A stretch of DNA of 64,000 nucleotides from Jacaranda mimosifolia (Eukaryota; Streptophyta; Magnoliopsida; Lamiales; Bignoniaceae): positions 28,686,501 to 28,750,500 of the forward strand of contig CM032117.1 of NCBI GenBank assembly GCA_018894105.1. Direction: 5' to 3'. Position 1 is the stretch's first letter, and every line of letters begins with the position of its first letter. This document shows positions 1 through 12,330 of the stretch, in pieces. Position numbers and translations under genes: made by a program. The notes under the pieces are model-generated. The model did not search any database and was not told where the DNA came from. It worked only from the letters and a program-made list of their open reading frames with translations.

Positions 1-914
1 ACAGAACTTAGACTGAATCACCAGAATATGGTTTGCCTTGAAGGAATTATCGCCCCTACCAGTGCAAAAGGGTGTGACGAAATTACCTTTAGGATAAGAT
101 AGTCCAGAAGCCTAGTGGTGCACTCTAGAAAGTTTCACCTCAACCACCACTCAGTTGCCAGAAAGTGATAAGCAACAATATAATTTGTAAGATAAATATA
201 AGAGGTGGAGAAGAGATTTATTGGATATGTGTTTGTTTTGCTTGCAGAAGGAGGAAGAAGGCAGAAGATTGTTTAGGTTCACTCTGGTCTAGATTTATTC
301 TGGAACAAGTGTGTAAAGCATGTCTAGATTTATTTTGGACCAGATAAATTGAACCAGTAACTCTAGAAATATTTCTAGCGATTTCTGTAACTACAAAAAT
401 GGCTGGTAGTTTCTGTGACAGCCTTCTGACTTTTCTTTTAAATTTAAAAATTCAAATTTTAAATAAAATTCCAGATAAAATTAGAATTTTCAGTAAAAAG
501 ATTAAAACATGACCTGAGATAATTTGCCCAAATGCCTATTGCCCACGCCCGAGTAGGAGTCGGGATTGGCGGGTGTCGATGGTGTGCGTGTGTGGGCACA
601 CCTTCATGAGTCCTTAATTGATACTTTACCAAGCATCAATACTTGAACCACATATAAGGTGCATTCCCAATGGGAAAATTTCTAATGTGGGATAAATGGC
701 CTTATATCAGACAAAGAGCCTTCTATACTCCCTTATATTTTGTTTCACAAGCAATGGTTTCCCCTACATATATAATTTTATGTCTTTTTGTCTCTCCTTT
801 CATATTTGCACAACACTTATGGATTCCAACCAAATTGATATCTATCCATAAGTTTTAATCACTTCTTAAACATGTAATTAAACATAAATCCTAATTGATT
901 TGATGCTAATTACA
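1..914 (-). repeat. Copia-1 3' LTR (cut by window start)
   Basis: Matches 5714-6647 along its whole length. On the minus strand it begins TGTAATTAGCATC at 914, the TG start expected of an LTR. About ten bases of its end probably lie outside the window. A TATA-like stretch on the minus strand corresponds to the region near 650-660. Confidence 0.9.
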
Positions 915-929
915 ACAATTCCCCACAAA
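915..929 (-). other. Copia-1 polypurine tract
   Basis: The minus strand reads TTTGTGGGGAATTGT immediately before the 3' LTR, a purine-rich tract in the position of the plus-strand primer. Assigned from position and composition only. Confidence 0.65.
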
Positions 930-1464
930 TCTATAGTGTTGGACTATCAGGATTATCGTAACTTGCTTTCAGTAATGGTACCTTCCAGTTTAAACCACCA
1001 CCTAAGTTATCCAACTTATGCCACCACAGGGACAAATGGATTAAAGCCTTGAATTTGGCCTTTGTATGTGGTCGCGTCCATTGGTAACAACAAGCTACAT
1101 GGCTATATAATGATCTTTATGTTTGACATGTTACGGCCATGTGTCCTAATCTTGCATCATGAATATTTTTTAGGAATAACCCTTTTTCTTTAGTCACGGC
1201 CAAACGACTTTATTCACTTAGTTGGGCAACTCCATGGATGCATTGCTTGCATCTCGTCAGTATGACTCAACCTCATTTAGAGCTAGAACTCTTAATTTAC
1301 TGGTGGTTAACAACACTTTCCAAGTATGCTAGGGGACAAACTTGGATACTAAAGTATTAGTCAAGTTTAGGTGCACTTTGACACACTTAGTAGGTTGTTT
1401 ATACCACGTTGAACCTTCCTTGTAGGATCTCAATTTGGTAGGTTGAGTTGCCACTGCTGGTGCA

Positions 1465-2040
1465 TCATTGATGGGTTTTTAGTCCCATCCCCAGCCTAGA
1501 TTTTTGGACTAAAGACAGCTCAAGATCTTTGGTCAAAGGATCGGCCATGTCTTTGTATCCAACAAAATCAATGGCCATAACCCTATCAGACACAAGGTTC
1601 CTTATAGACTTTAGTCTAACTTGGATGTATCTCTTGGTCTTTTGATTAGACTTTGAACTTCCGATCTTTGCAATTATGGTTTGACAATCACAATGCACAG
1701 CGATTGTAGAAAGAGGGTTACTAACCATAAGTAACTAGACCATCAACCCATATAGCCACTTAGCCTCTGTTCCAGTCATGTCCAAAGCACATAACTCTAC
1801 CTCAAATATGGACCGAGTTACCAAAGTCTATTTAGTAGACTTTCAGGAGACAATTCCTCCACCCAAGGTAAATACATACCCTGTACACCCATTACTACTG
1901 GAGTTTTTGGCTATCCAGCTAGCATCACTATATCCCTCAAGTGCTGCAGAGAATCTGCCATAATGCAGAGCAAGTGATGTCGCGCCTTTAAGATACCGAA
2001 GTACCCTATCTAAAGCCTCCCAATGGGTTCTATGGGACAA
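1465..2040 (-). pseudogene. Copia-1 RNase H (broken)
   Basis: Minus-strand pieces of copia RNase H in more than one frame. The 1843-2040 piece contains a DRVLRYLKGA stretch and a YSDASWIAK stretch, the first catalytic-aspartate region of this family. The 1465-1728 piece ends with VGYKDMADPLTKDL, the hallmark C-terminal copia motif. In the family this domain degrades RNA in the RNA-DNA hybrid during reverse transcription. The region lies between the RT piece and the polypurine tract, as expected. A frame change falls near 1730-1840. Confidence 0.88.
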
Positions 2041-2242
2041 CTTGTATACCTCACCACCTTTGAGACTGCGAATGAGATATCTGGTCTAGAGCCATTTGCG
2101 AGATACTGCAAGCTCCCAATAATCTGAGAATACCTCAATTGAGATACAAGAATACCACTTCATTATTGAAAAGAGCCACAAAAGGATCAGATGGTGTCTT
2201 AGCAATTCTACAATCCTTATAGCCAAAATTTTCAATAATCTT

Positions 2243-2973
2243 CTAAACATAATGAGATTGAGAAATAGCTATACCCTCAGTTGACCGAATCAACTTGAGT
2301 CCAAGAATCACAATAGCTCCACCTATATCCTTCATTTCAAACTTGCTTTTCAAGTATGATTTTATCTCATTGATAATCTCAATGGTAGAACCAATCAATA
2401 AAATGCCATCCATATATAAGCATAGTACAATACAATCATCACCTTTAACTATATAGTAAACGCACTTATTATTATCATTTACACTAAAATCAAATGATAA
2501 AATAGTTTCATCAAATTTTTCATGCCACTGGTTAGGTGCTCGTTTCAGTCCATAAAGGGATCTAACAAGCTTACAGACTTTTTGCTTATTACCAGGAGCT
2601 AATTTCTTCCTCGAGATCACCATATAGAAAGGCTATTTTCACATCCATCTGGTGAATTGGGAAACTATATATGAAGCTAGTGCAATAAGCACCCGAATTG
2701 TAGTCAACCAAGCAATCGGGGAATAGGTATGAAAGAAGTCTATTCCCTCTTCTTGTCTAAAGCCTTTAGCAACTAATCTAGCTTTGAACTTATCGATTGT
2801 TCCATCAAATTTAAGTTTCTTTTTAAATATCTATTTGTATCCAATCTAGTACACCTCGGAGGCAGATCGACTAATTCCCATGTCCCATTAGAGACAATGG
2901 AATCCATCTCGCATTTGATAGCTACCTTCCAATGCTTAGCTTCAGATGAGGCCATAGCATCCTTGAAGGTCAT
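2243..2973 (-). pseudogene. Copia-1 reverse transcriptase (broken)
   Basis: The 2773-2973 piece carries the EMDSIVSNGTWELVDLP region at the N-terminal edge of copia RT. Near 2630 a QMDVKIAFLYGDLEEE stretch can be read, holding the first catalytic aspartate. The 2243-2623 piece carries KLVRSLYGLKRAPNQWHEKF and then LCLYMDGILLIGS. The catalytic YVDD box is YMDG here (codons at 2405-2416), so the second metal-binding aspartate is lost. Frameshifts near 2625-2770 separate the pieces. The enzyme cannot be functional. Confidence 0.9.
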
Positions 2974-3049
2974 AGGATCATCCTCAATATTGTAAGTGAT
3001 GAAATTACTTCCAAAATCCTTGACAATCCTAGCTCTCTTACTTCATCTA

Positions 3050-3900
3050 GGTTTATCTAGTTCTTCAGCTCCAATGAATGTTGAAGTAGAACTACTTGGA
3101 TTAAACCCCATTTGACACCTTTTCCATATGTTTAGGAATAAAAGTCGATGTAAGAGCTGAATCTAAAGAAACATCCTCAGGTATTCTAGTTTTCATTGAA
3201 AAACACATCCTCAAAGAACGTGGCATCATGAAATTCCACTATTATGTCAACCTTTATGCCTAGGATTTCAGACTTAATTATCAAAAATCTCAATGCATAG
3301 ATTATTTCCACATAGCCCAAGAAGACCGCATCAACACTATTATGCAAGATAGCCCTACACTCGAAAGTACTTTAAGCTAGGTTTTCTACCTTTCCAGAAC
3401 TCAAATGGAGTGCTCTCTTTATGTTTGAGAGGCACTCTGTTTAGAATATGGCAAGCCATATTCAAAGCCTCTCCCCACATATATTTAGGTAGTACATAAT
3501 TCAAAAGTAGACTATTGATCATGTCTTTAAATGTTGTATTCTTTTATTCTGCTACCCTATTAGATGGGGAGAGTAAGGAGGAGTCTCCTCATGAATAATA
3601 TCGAAGTGTCGGCAATATTCATTGAACTTATTTGACCCACACTCTCCATCTCTATCTGATCTTAATCGCTCAAGTTTCTTTCCTGTTTGATTTTCAGCTT
3701 CGTTTTTGAAAATGATAAACTTTTCAGGTGCTTCATCTTTATGTTTTAAAAGATAAACATAACAGTATCTACTGCAATCATCTATAAAGGAAATGAAGTA
3801 TCTTTTTCTGATCTTTTGTTAAGATCCTATTAAACTCACAAGTATCTGTGTGCACAAGCTCAAGTATTTTAGAATTCCTTTCAACCGATTGGCAAGGTTT
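3050..3900 (-). pseudogene. Copia-1 integrase (broken)
   Basis: Minus-strand reading of about 3540-3680 gives LRSDRDGECGSN followed by FNEYC and HEETPPYSPH, the core of copia integrase around its second aspartate and the start of the glutamate motif. The expected NGV-ERKNR motif that follows is degraded by a stop. The sequence near 3360-3500 continues the integrase C-terminal region. The domain is recognisable but split by many stops. In the family it inserts the cDNA into host chromatin. Confidence 0.82.
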
Positions 3901-4445
3901 TCATACTTTTTTAGCCTTACCACATATTTTACATTTGTGACTACGTTCAATATCATGATTAGGAATCAAATTTAAGTTCATCATGTGTTTAATAGAACCA
4001 AAATTCAAATGTCCTAAATGACTATACCATACATAAGAACTTTCAACAGTACTCACCAGAGATTTAGAATATGAAGTTTTATTGATTGAATCAGAATTTA
4101 CATAGTCGACTCTTAATTTAAATAAACTATCAGACAAATAGCCCTTACCAATAAACAAACCAAAATACTGAATTATAACTTTATTAAACTTAAAAGTAAG
4201 CTCATTGCCTTCCCTAACTATTATAGAATCACTAATAATGTTTCTCTGTATAGTTGGGATGTGAGGCACTCTTGGTAGTGACAGTATGCATCCCCAAGGA
4301 AACTTCAGGTCCACGCGTCCTATCCGAAGCAACTTGGTAGCACTAAAGTTCCCCATTGTTACGGATTTTCCATCAATTACCCGATAAGACACAAACAACA
4401 ATTTATCAACACAAACGTGCACATTTGCCCTAGTGTCTATTAACC
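3901..4445 (-). pseudogene. Copia-1 protease end and GAG-pre-integrase region
   Basis: An open stretch of about 173 residues on the minus strand. Its C-terminal part contains VWYSHLGHLNFGSIKHM and then HKCKICGKAKKV. These are the His and Cys pairs of the copia pre-integrase zinc-binding domain (H...H...C-x2-C). The N-terminal part resembles the stretch between protease and pre-integrase. The aspartic protease active site lies upstream and is not clearly preserved. This is the longest uninterrupted piece of Copia-1. Confidence 0.85.
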
Positions 4446-4549
4446 AATCAAAGGTTCATAAATAGTGCAAACTTCAAGTTTTAAAGTTACGTTCCCATCA
4501 ATGGTTGTCTCTGGAGTTCTAGCTTCGCTAGTCTCCCTAACAACCATGT

Positions 4550-5413
4550 TGAACACTATAGGGGCAACCGAGTTGGGTTTAGCTTTAGCTTTCTTAGAAG
4601 GATAGTTCTTAGCCCAATGGCTTACCTATCTACAATTCCAACATGGTTTGTTTGCTTTTGGCTTATTGGCATTATGTTTGCCTTTACTTATGGTGTTAGA
4701 GTTCAAGTTCATATGGTTCATTTTATTAAACCTTTTCGTCTCTTCATAACCACATTTGCCTTTGGTTAGCAGAACTCCATGAGTTTGATTCTGATGTTTT
4801 TCCTTAATACTGATCGCAATCATGAGATCATCCAAAGACAACATCGTTTTTTATGCTTGAGTGTCATTCCAAAATTCTTCCATGACTTGGGAAATTTATC
4901 CATTATGGACATAACCAGAAACTTCTCCGAAAGTTTCATCTTTGCATCAGCAAGAGCATGCTCAAGGTTGATCAATTCATGCATCTGTTCAGTTACAAAC
5001 TTTTCCCTAACCATCTGATACTTCATGAACTTGGAAATAGTATACCTCTCGAGCCCTTACTCTTCCAGTATTATATTTTTGGTCCAACTAATCCCACAAT
5101 GACTTAGTGATGTATGAGTTCAAGCAGTAAACATCGAAGAGAACATTTGATAGTGATGACAAAATGATTCCTCGACCTAATTGATCTTTCTCAGTCCACT
5201 CAGTTATTTCAGCTGTTTGGGGTCATTATCAGTTGGTTCAGGTCCAGTGACAGAAATTACTGAAAGAAGACCTTTAATTGTGAACCAGATTTTCATTCGT
5301 TGTTGCCAACACTTGAAAAACTAGCTCCCAAAGTTTTCTAGCAAGCCAGAAATGTCAACTTTAGAGGACAACGATGAACAAGCACTAGAACTACTTGCAG
5401 ATAAAGATGCCAT
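4550..5413 (-). pseudogene. Copia-1 gag (broken)
   Basis: The likely gag start is the minus-strand ATG at 5413, opening a serine-rich N-terminus. The 4820-5026 piece (KFPKSWKNFGMTLKHKK region) matches the central capsid-like part of copia gag. At about 4590-4640 a zinc knuckle can be read: its first Cys pair and His are present, but a stop falls inside it and the last Cys is Tyr. In the family gag forms the virus-like particle and binds RNA. Several frame changes occur between 4650 and 5400. Confidence 0.85.
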
Positions 5414-5704
5414 TTTCAAATAAGCAGTTTAACAAAAACTTAAACAGATAATTTTTTCAAGATTGCTATTAACATAGTTTATAAACAACAGATTATAAAA
5501 AAATTATAAAATAGTTTATAATTACAGGGCAGTGTTTGAAAAACCAATATTATAAATATTTCAAAAAATAACAAGTACATATATTTCGATGTTTAATTGT
5601 AGTTCAGTTTAAAACAGCATAAACCAACAACAAACAAAACTAGTTTCGAATAACAACATAAATATAAACATCAGTATTATAAAGCGTAACTTATCTCAAA
5701 GTTC

Positions 5705-6647
5705 TGTATCGTAATAGAACTTAGATTGAATTACCAGAATTTAGTTTGCCTTGAAGAAATTATCACCCCTACCAGTGCAAAGGGTGCAGCAAAACTATCT
5801 CCAGGATAAGATAATCTAGAAACCTAGTGGTGCACTCCATAATGTTTCACCTCGACCACTACTCATTTGCTAGAAAATGATAAGCAATACTACAATTTGT
5901 AAATAAGTATTAATGGGAGAGAAGAGATTTGTTGGATGTGTGTTTGTTCTGCCAACAACAACAAGTATATATAGATAAGAAGGAGAAGGCAAAAGGTTGT
6001 CCGGTTCATTTCGGTCCAGATTCATTCTAGAATAAATGTGTAAAGCATGTCCAGATTCATTTTGGACCAGATATATTGAACCAGTAACTCCAACAAAGTT
6101 TCTGGCTGTTTTTGTAACTGCAAAAATGGCTAGCACTTTCTGCAATAGCCTTTTCACTTTTCTTTTGAATTTAAAAATTCAAATTTTAAACAAATAAAAT
6201 TGGAATTTTTAGTAAAAAAGATTAACCTGAGACCCGAGATAATTTGCCCATGCCTACGGCCACGCCTGAGTCGGGCCAAGCCGAGCCGATGGCGACAGCG
6301 GCGCGTGCGTGTGGGCACTCCTTCATGAGTCCTTTAATTGATACTTTAGCAAGCATCAATACTTAAACCATATATAACGTGTATTCTCAATGGAAAAACT
6401 TCCAACGTGGGATAAGTGGCTTTGTTTTAGACAAAGAGCCTTTTATATCCCCACTTATTCTCTTATACTTTATCTCACACGCAATGTGGGATTCCCCCAC
6501 ATACATATTCTTTTGTCTTTTTGTCTCCCCTTTCATATTTATACAACACTTATGGATTTCAATCAAATTGGCCTCCATCCGTAAGTTTTAATCACTTCTT
6601 AAACATGTAATTAAACACAAATCCTAATTGATTTGATGCCAATTACA
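5705..6647 (-). repeat. Copia-1 5' LTR
   Basis: On the minus strand it starts TGTAATTGGCATC at 6647 and ends in GATACA near 5705, a TG...CA structure. It carries a TATA-like TTATATATGG on the minus strand near 6370. I could not find a match to the usual initiator-Met primer-binding site just inside it, so the primer is unknown or the site has decayed. Confidence 0.88.
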
Positions 6648-8409
6648 GTAACTTCAGCATAAGGTAAAGCAAAGAGATGTAAGTTGATAATGTTTGAAGT
6701 CTCATATTTTGCTAATTTCTATGGCCCTAATTATTGTGATTCAATATATTTAATAAATCTTAATTATGAGTCACATATAGAAAAAGGACCTCCAAGAGAG
6801 ACTGAGGTTCATTACTTTTTTGCAATTGGATTAGGTATTATTCACCTATTTATTTAATATAATTTCTTTGTTGGAACTCATTGGCTACCACAGAGTTTTG
6901 GATGTCGGTTCAGATATATTGATTGGTTCCACAAGTTTGACCATAGAGTTTTGGAACTGCAAACTTTACACCAAGATATGGACGGTTCTAATAAAAATTT
7001 ATTACCTAACAAAAATAAAATAATAAGTAAATTATTGTAAAAGAGAATATTCTCTTATTTTCTTATTTTTAACTGCAGATTGCATGTAATCATATTCTCA
7101 TTCAAATAAATCTATATACATACATATATATATATTCATATTTCTATAAACATTAGAAATTTATTATCCACAATAATTAAAGAGAAAGAAGACTAAAATC
7201 AACTGTCAAAGATAATCATTTCTCTTATTTTTCATTTAAAACATAGATAGCATGTTTGCATCCTCATTCAAACATCTATACTATTGTTTGCTTAAAAATG
7301 AAAAATTAAAAATTTGATGCGTGTTTTAGGTATGTTAGTGTATTTATATGCATATACAACATTAAAAAATAAATTTTGTTGATCGAACGACTTTCAACTT
7401 AAACTTCTTCAAACGATTGAGTGAAGTGCAACAAAGTAACACCTCTGTGCTTCTTAATTAACTAGAGATCTTTCAAAATGATGATGTATAGAAATGAAGT
7501 TAGGGTCTTTCTTAGAAATTAGCTAATTGAATTGGACTTCTACTGTTGAAACACACTTGTGTAGAGTCAGGGCATAAGTTTCTTAAAAATGATCATATGC
7601 CCCTTTTTGACTTTGGAAGTTGGCATTTTTATTGATTAAGTCCTTAGTGGGCTTCGACCCACTTGAATTTGGGTACCCATCTAGGTGGGTTTAATTTGTT
7701 GAGCTCACTGGCCATTGTCTTATTTATTTAATTATTTGTTTATTTAATCTTCTAATTTGGTTTTTATGTTCCTACCCTTAGGGTTTTGTTTCCATAGCAT
7801 CAAATTCCTTACTTTCAGTTTGAAAATTTATTCACCTTTTTTTTTTGAGAAAGAAAATTTATTTACATATTTAAAGTATATCATAAAAATTAAATCTATT
7901 TTACCTTACCAATTTACTTCATTAATTCATATTGATATTTCCTTCAATCTAACTTTTAATTTAACAACGGACTAATTCAGGGATTCTTAGTTCTTCTTGA
8001 TATGTTGTTTTCAAGAAGTAAGTCTTAGCACGTTGCATTTTCCAAATGACTTAGCTAATTTGAAAACTCATGTGCATTGCCATTTTCTAGAAGGTCTTGA
8101 AAAAGTCATTTTTCTTTGTGAGTGATGAGGGTTGGGGCTCCTTCATGTTTAGAGTAGTTCTCTTTCATTGGTGTAATTGCATAGAATTCATCGTGACCTT
8201 TGCCAGTGTTTTGAGGAAGTTAGGTTGTTCACCTCTCCTTCTAATGTCACATTTATGTTTCCTATTGGTACTTAGTTGATATTTTAGTTTATGGGTTTTT
8301 TCCATGCAAGTTATTGTTTATGCTTTCTTCTCAACACTTGTATTATTTTTCTTGAATATGATTGTTCTTTATACTATTAAGCTTAACTTAATTGGTTTGC
8401 GCTTAGCAG
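6648..8409. other. Unassigned AT-rich spacer
   Basis: No recognisable coding sequence on either strand. A loose repeat occurs: a TCTCTTATTTTC stretch followed by GCATG and CTCATTCAAA near 7053-7125 recurs about 170 bp later near 7222-7285. The 7750-7980 stretch is T-rich and open for 72 codons, but composition alone explains that. Confidence 0.5.
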
Positions 8410-9446
8410 GAAAGAAAATAGATTTGTTGAGGATTCACACTACGAGGACGAATAGAGGATCATGCGGGAGACATACGTTGTAGCCACATAGAGGGAGGAA
8501 ACCAAGCCCCTTGGGTAGGCGTTTTAGGAAGCCTCTTGTTCTACTTCTTTCTACAGCACCAGACTATTGTAGGCGATGGTTCTAAGCCAGTAATTTAAGG
8601 ACCAATTGTAAAGCGCGCTTGGGAGTCTGCCATTGGGGCTACTTGCCTAAGGCCATCTTGCCCCTTTCATACTAGCAAGGGCAAGGGGTTGTTCCATTGT
8701 GGTTCGCATAAGAGTTGCAGTATCGACTCTCACTAGGATGTTGATGAGTTCGCTTTCAATGTTGACAACTTATAGAGTGGAGTCAGAGAGTATGATCAGG
8801 GAAAGCTAGAGATATTTTCCTCTTTGTAGCTAATGGAGTTTGCTACTAAAGATTTAGCTTGGGTAAGCATTTTCCTTTTACTTAGTTTATTTTACTTACA
8901 TGTTACATTTACAGTTGTATGCAATCATTTGATTGTTTATTTGTCTTTTCTAGAATATGTTAGGAATTTGATTGTACAGATATCCTATCAAGTAGAGGGG
9001 ACTACAGCTATGATAGCTAGGCTTAAGGAGAAAACTGCAAGACTTCTCTAGCAACATGTCCATAAAAGAAAAACGTTCATGAAGCTACTTAAGAAACATG
9101 ACCAGTTAAAAGAGTGATATGTTAGAGAGGTGAAGATAGGGAAAAAGTTTTTGGAGTCTTTATTGGGAATGCATTGGTTTTGTACTATGCGTGAGGAGGT
9201 GCTGAAGGAGTTTAAGGGCTTCGATAAGTTTCTTTGGCATCAAAGAGGAGGCTATTATAATTTGTGAGTAGACTACTTAAGGTTGTTGCTGTGTGCTTAA
9301 TAAGATTGGGCGGTACTCTTTAGGGGATTTGTTGTTGCCTAACCCCACCATTCTAGTTAACCTCCCTATAGGCGGGGTGGCGTAGTTTCAGAGACTAATG
9401 TTGTGGTCATAATGGAGGATCTAGTTACTGCAGCTCTGCAATAGTA
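8410..9446 (+). pseudogene. Unrecognised exon-like fragment with coiled coil
   Basis: I do not recognise a family. A T-rich tract ending CTTAGCAG precedes 8410, and a GGGTAAGC donor-like site near 8863 pairs with a TTTTCTAG acceptor-like site at 8953, an apparent 91-bp intron. From 8953 to 9267 one frame reads as a charged helical segment (KEKTARLL, later KLLKKHDQLKE and REEVLKEFKGFDKF) with two in-frame stops, then RGGYYNL before a stop. Composition differs from the flanking AT-rich DNA. It could be a decayed host gene or part of a plant mobile-domain type transposon protein. The exon join does not keep one frame, so it is treated as broken. Confidence 0.35.
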
Positions 9447-9842
9447 AGGTAGGGTTTTGATTAGGTGTTAGTTTATTTTTTATTTTCTCTTGTTTGTCAA
9501 TATCTCATTTTAATTTATTTTAGTAGCATGCTAGTTTTTTTTTTCCAGTGGCCAAATGTAGGCCCAACGTTGATTGTCATTTGTACATTCCAAAACTTTT
9601 CAACTTTGCATTTTCAATTATGGAGATTTGAGCATTTTATAGTCTTTTTTGTATTTAGTCATTTGGATGGCTTTATCCTTTAGGTTTCTCCTTAACGCTT
9701 TGTGTTGCATATGCAATGTTGCATTTCTATGCTATTTTTACATTTTTGTCCACTTTTCTAGACTTTATTGTGATGAGAAATAACTGCAAGTCCCTCTAAG
9801 TGTTCTATGGAAGACTTAATTTCCTTTCATCTTTTTCTGTTT

Positions 9843-10530
9843 GGAGCCCCCCTTAGAGGTCCTATTATAGTATTACTACTTGCAGTACATCCCTTAGGGG
9901 TCTTTAGTGTAGAGTTGACAATTGCATCCCATTGGGGCTCTTAGTGTGATGTTGGTAATTATGCCTTTTTGGGGGTCTTATTTCGACGTTGTTGTGTGTC
10001 CTTCATAGAGGTGTTGAGATAGTTGTTATGACTGCATGGGCCCTTAGGGGTTTTACAGCTGTTTTGATTACCACATGCTTTTTATGGGTCTTATAGTAGA
10101 CTTGTATACCCCCTATTGGGGTTTTATAGCATTTTTTATTATTGCACTATCTTTAGGATCTTATAGAAGTCTTTGATATTTGTCGTATGCCTCCTTGAAG
10201 GTCTTATAGTTGTCTTTCTGAGTTTTTCATGGCTCCCTTGGGCTTTGGGGATCTTATAGTAGTCTTTTTTAGTTTGTCGAGCATCCCTTTGGAGGTCTTA
10301 TGCTAGTTTTTTTATGTTTTCCATGCACCCTATTGTGGTCTTATAATTGTCTTTGTGTTGTTCATCTCCTTAGGGGTTTTATAGTAGTCTTTTGCCATCT
10401 GCCTCTTTGGCAATTTTATAGTGGTGCTGATGTTGTTTGTCACGTGTCCTATTGGGGTTTTATAGTGGTGATGACGCCGTTTGCTACATGCCCCCTTCAG
10501 TGTCATACACTGGTGCTTATGTAGCGCACT
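9843..10530 (+). repeat. Degenerate minisatellite, about 40-bp period, roughly 17 units
   Basis: Successive units of about 36-48 bp each open with a C-rich then G-rich core like CCCTTAGGGG, followed by TCTTATAGTAGTCTTT and a TTGT-C-TGC tail. I counted about 17 units. The core is itself palindromic. Units are strongly diverged, so this is an old array. No coding function is apparent, although short open frames arise by chance. Confidence 0.8.
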
Positions 10531-11229
10531 TGCTGGTTGTTTCATGGAGTCATCGTTGGTATTTTTATTTTTTATCTAATGTTCTACGCTTAGTTTTGTT
10601 TGTTTTCTTTTTGTGTATGCGTGCTTTTGGGTCTTACCATGAAGGAGATATTCTTGCAAATTGTAATCATGTAGTAAAAGAGTATATGCAGTTGTAAAGA
10701 AATATCATAACGCTCTTATTAAAAAAAAAAAAAAACAAGTATTGTTTCTCAAGCTGGGATGATCTTTTATTTATAATGAAAATATAGAACATTCTTAGTT
10801 ATTGGAAACAAAAACTTGGAACTGCAAAAGAGATCCTAACTACTGGAATAACTTAGGAAAAGCAAGAAACTTCAAAAAGCCACAAAGAGTGTGCTTATTT
10901 AGATTGAGAACACATCCCTAATCTTTAGTGCAGAACTAAACTGCTGACATATATGTCCTCTTTCCAAAGAGTTTCTTCAAGTGAGATTTCACAATGTGCT
11001 GACTTCTCCCTTTGGGGGCATTCTTTTGCAAAAGTGATGTAACAACATTGGCTTCTAGGGCTTTCGTTTGTCCTTTGAGCTGCTTTCCGACACCCCTTCA
11101 TGTCATTTGGGCTTGCAGTATAAGCCTTCACTCCTTTTAGGATGTTGGCGTAGTATTCTTTAGTAGTGCGCTAGTTGCCAATAGGTTTTTCAATTCCACT
11201 AGAAGTATGTAACTTCATCTTCATTTGGT
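10531..11229. other. Unassigned sequence with poly(A) run
   Basis: An A15 run at 10721-10735 could be the tail of a retroposed sequence, but no matching target-site duplication was found. The stretch 10740-11229 does not continue the Gypsy-1 integrase and resembles nothing I recognise. The 68-codon minus-strand frame at 10925-11131 has no familiar motif. Confidence 0.45.
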
Positions 11230-11233
11230 AGGT

Positions 11234-11760
11234 TCACATTATTGCTTGAAAAATATTTGAGGTGGTCTTCCCAGTATAACATTGTAAGTAGACAGATTTA
11301 GTCAATCGGTCCACAATCACCCATATGCTATCATACCCTCCTCGAGCTATGGGCAGACCTGTCACAAATCCATGGTCACCTATTCCCATTTCCAATCTGG
11401 GATTAAAAGCAGTTGTAGCAATCCTGATGGTCGTTGGTGCTCCGCCTTTACAAGTTGATAGATGAGACACTTTTGCACATAATCTGAGATATCTCTCTTC
11501 ATTCCATTCCATCTGAACTATCGTTTTAGATCCTAATACATCTTAGCACCTCCGGGATGTGTTGCAAACCTAGTCTTGTGCGCCTCTTCTAATGGTCTTT
11601 TCTTAACTTCTCTTGGGACACATATTCTATTTCGAAACAAAATGGTGTCTCGGCTATCAATTTTGAATTCTGTCTCTTTTGCACCCTTGATTATTTCTTT
11701 TTACTTCAATACCCATTCATCTTCAGCTTGACCTCGCCTGACCTCATCATACAGTTCAGG
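11234..11760 (-). pseudogene. Gypsy-1 integrase, N-terminal part only
   Basis: Reading leftward, about 11500-11720 gives a decayed zinc-binding domain: a THPGG-type histidine region and a [10 protein letters not shown] stretch, where the second Cys of the C-x2-C pair is Tyr. It continues into [13 protein letters not shown]. The 11234-11512 frame holds FVTGLP and YDSIWVIVDRLTKS, the region of the first core aspartate. A one-base loss just before FVTGLP shifts the frame. The core's second Asp and Glu are absent because the element is cut at about 11230. Confidence 0.9.
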
Positions 11761-11879
11761 TTGGATACTTATTCCTGCAACCTAAACGTGTTGTTTTAGT
11801 TTCATCACAGCCCTCGTTTCTCAGCTTTTGGGCATTCATGTTCCTTGTAAATGAGCCAATCCTACTTTTCGGCTCAAAA

Positions 11880-12330
11880 CATCGGCCACTACATTAGCTT
11901 TTACAGGGTGATAAGAGATGGTGAAATCATAATCCCCTAAAAACTCCATCTATCTTTGTTGCCTCATATTTAAATCCTTTTTTGACTGTAAATATTTGAG
12001 GCTCTTATGGTCAGTATATATCTCAAATGTAGCCCCATAGAGATAATGCCTCCATTTAGATAATGCAAAAATGACCGCTGCTAATTCCAGGTCATGAGTT
12101 GGGTAGTTTTCTTCATGAGGCTTTACTTTTCTAGATGCATTAGCGATTACACGCCCTCTTTACATCAATACACATCTGAACCCCTTTTTGGAAGCATCTG
12201 TATGGACCACAAATTCTTCTAGGCCATCTCGAAGAGCTAGAATTGGAGCTGTCGTCAGCTGATTTTTCAATTCCTGAAAACTCTGCTCACAATCCTCATT
12301 CCAGATAAAAGGTTTCCCTTTCTGGGTTAA
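11880..12330 (-). pseudogene. Gypsy-1 RNase H (broken)
   Basis: Minus-strand translation shows HTDASKKGF (first catalytic Asp), then [22 protein letters not shown] with the catalytic Glu, a [22 protein letters not shown] stretch with a further Asp, and finally VADVLSRK. Stops interrupt it near 12160 and 11960. It is more complete at the active site than most domains in this window. It follows RT directly, as in gypsy elements. Confidence 0.9.

Larger units (their letters stand above)
1..6647 (-). mobile_element. Copia-1, degenerate Ty1/copia LTR retrotransposon
   Basis: A near-complete but inactive copia element read on the minus strand. Two direct repeats of about 0.93 kb flank an internal region whose pieces occur in copia order: gag, protease and pre-integrase, integrase, reverse transcriptase, RNase H. 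Every domain has stops or frameshifts. The LTRs look roughly 80-85% identical by eye, which suggests an old insertion. The left LTR starts at or before the window edge, so its outer end and target-site duplication cannot be seen. The lineage within copia is not assigned. Confidence 0.93.

Noticed and set aside
9843..10530. CRISPR-like regular repeats
   Set aside because: Units are contiguous and diverged with no unique spacers, in a plant nuclear context. It is a minisatellite.
10925..11131. Minus-strand frame as the missing end of Gypsy-1 integrase
   Set aside because: No integrase motif and no similarity to the Gypsy-2 C-terminal region.
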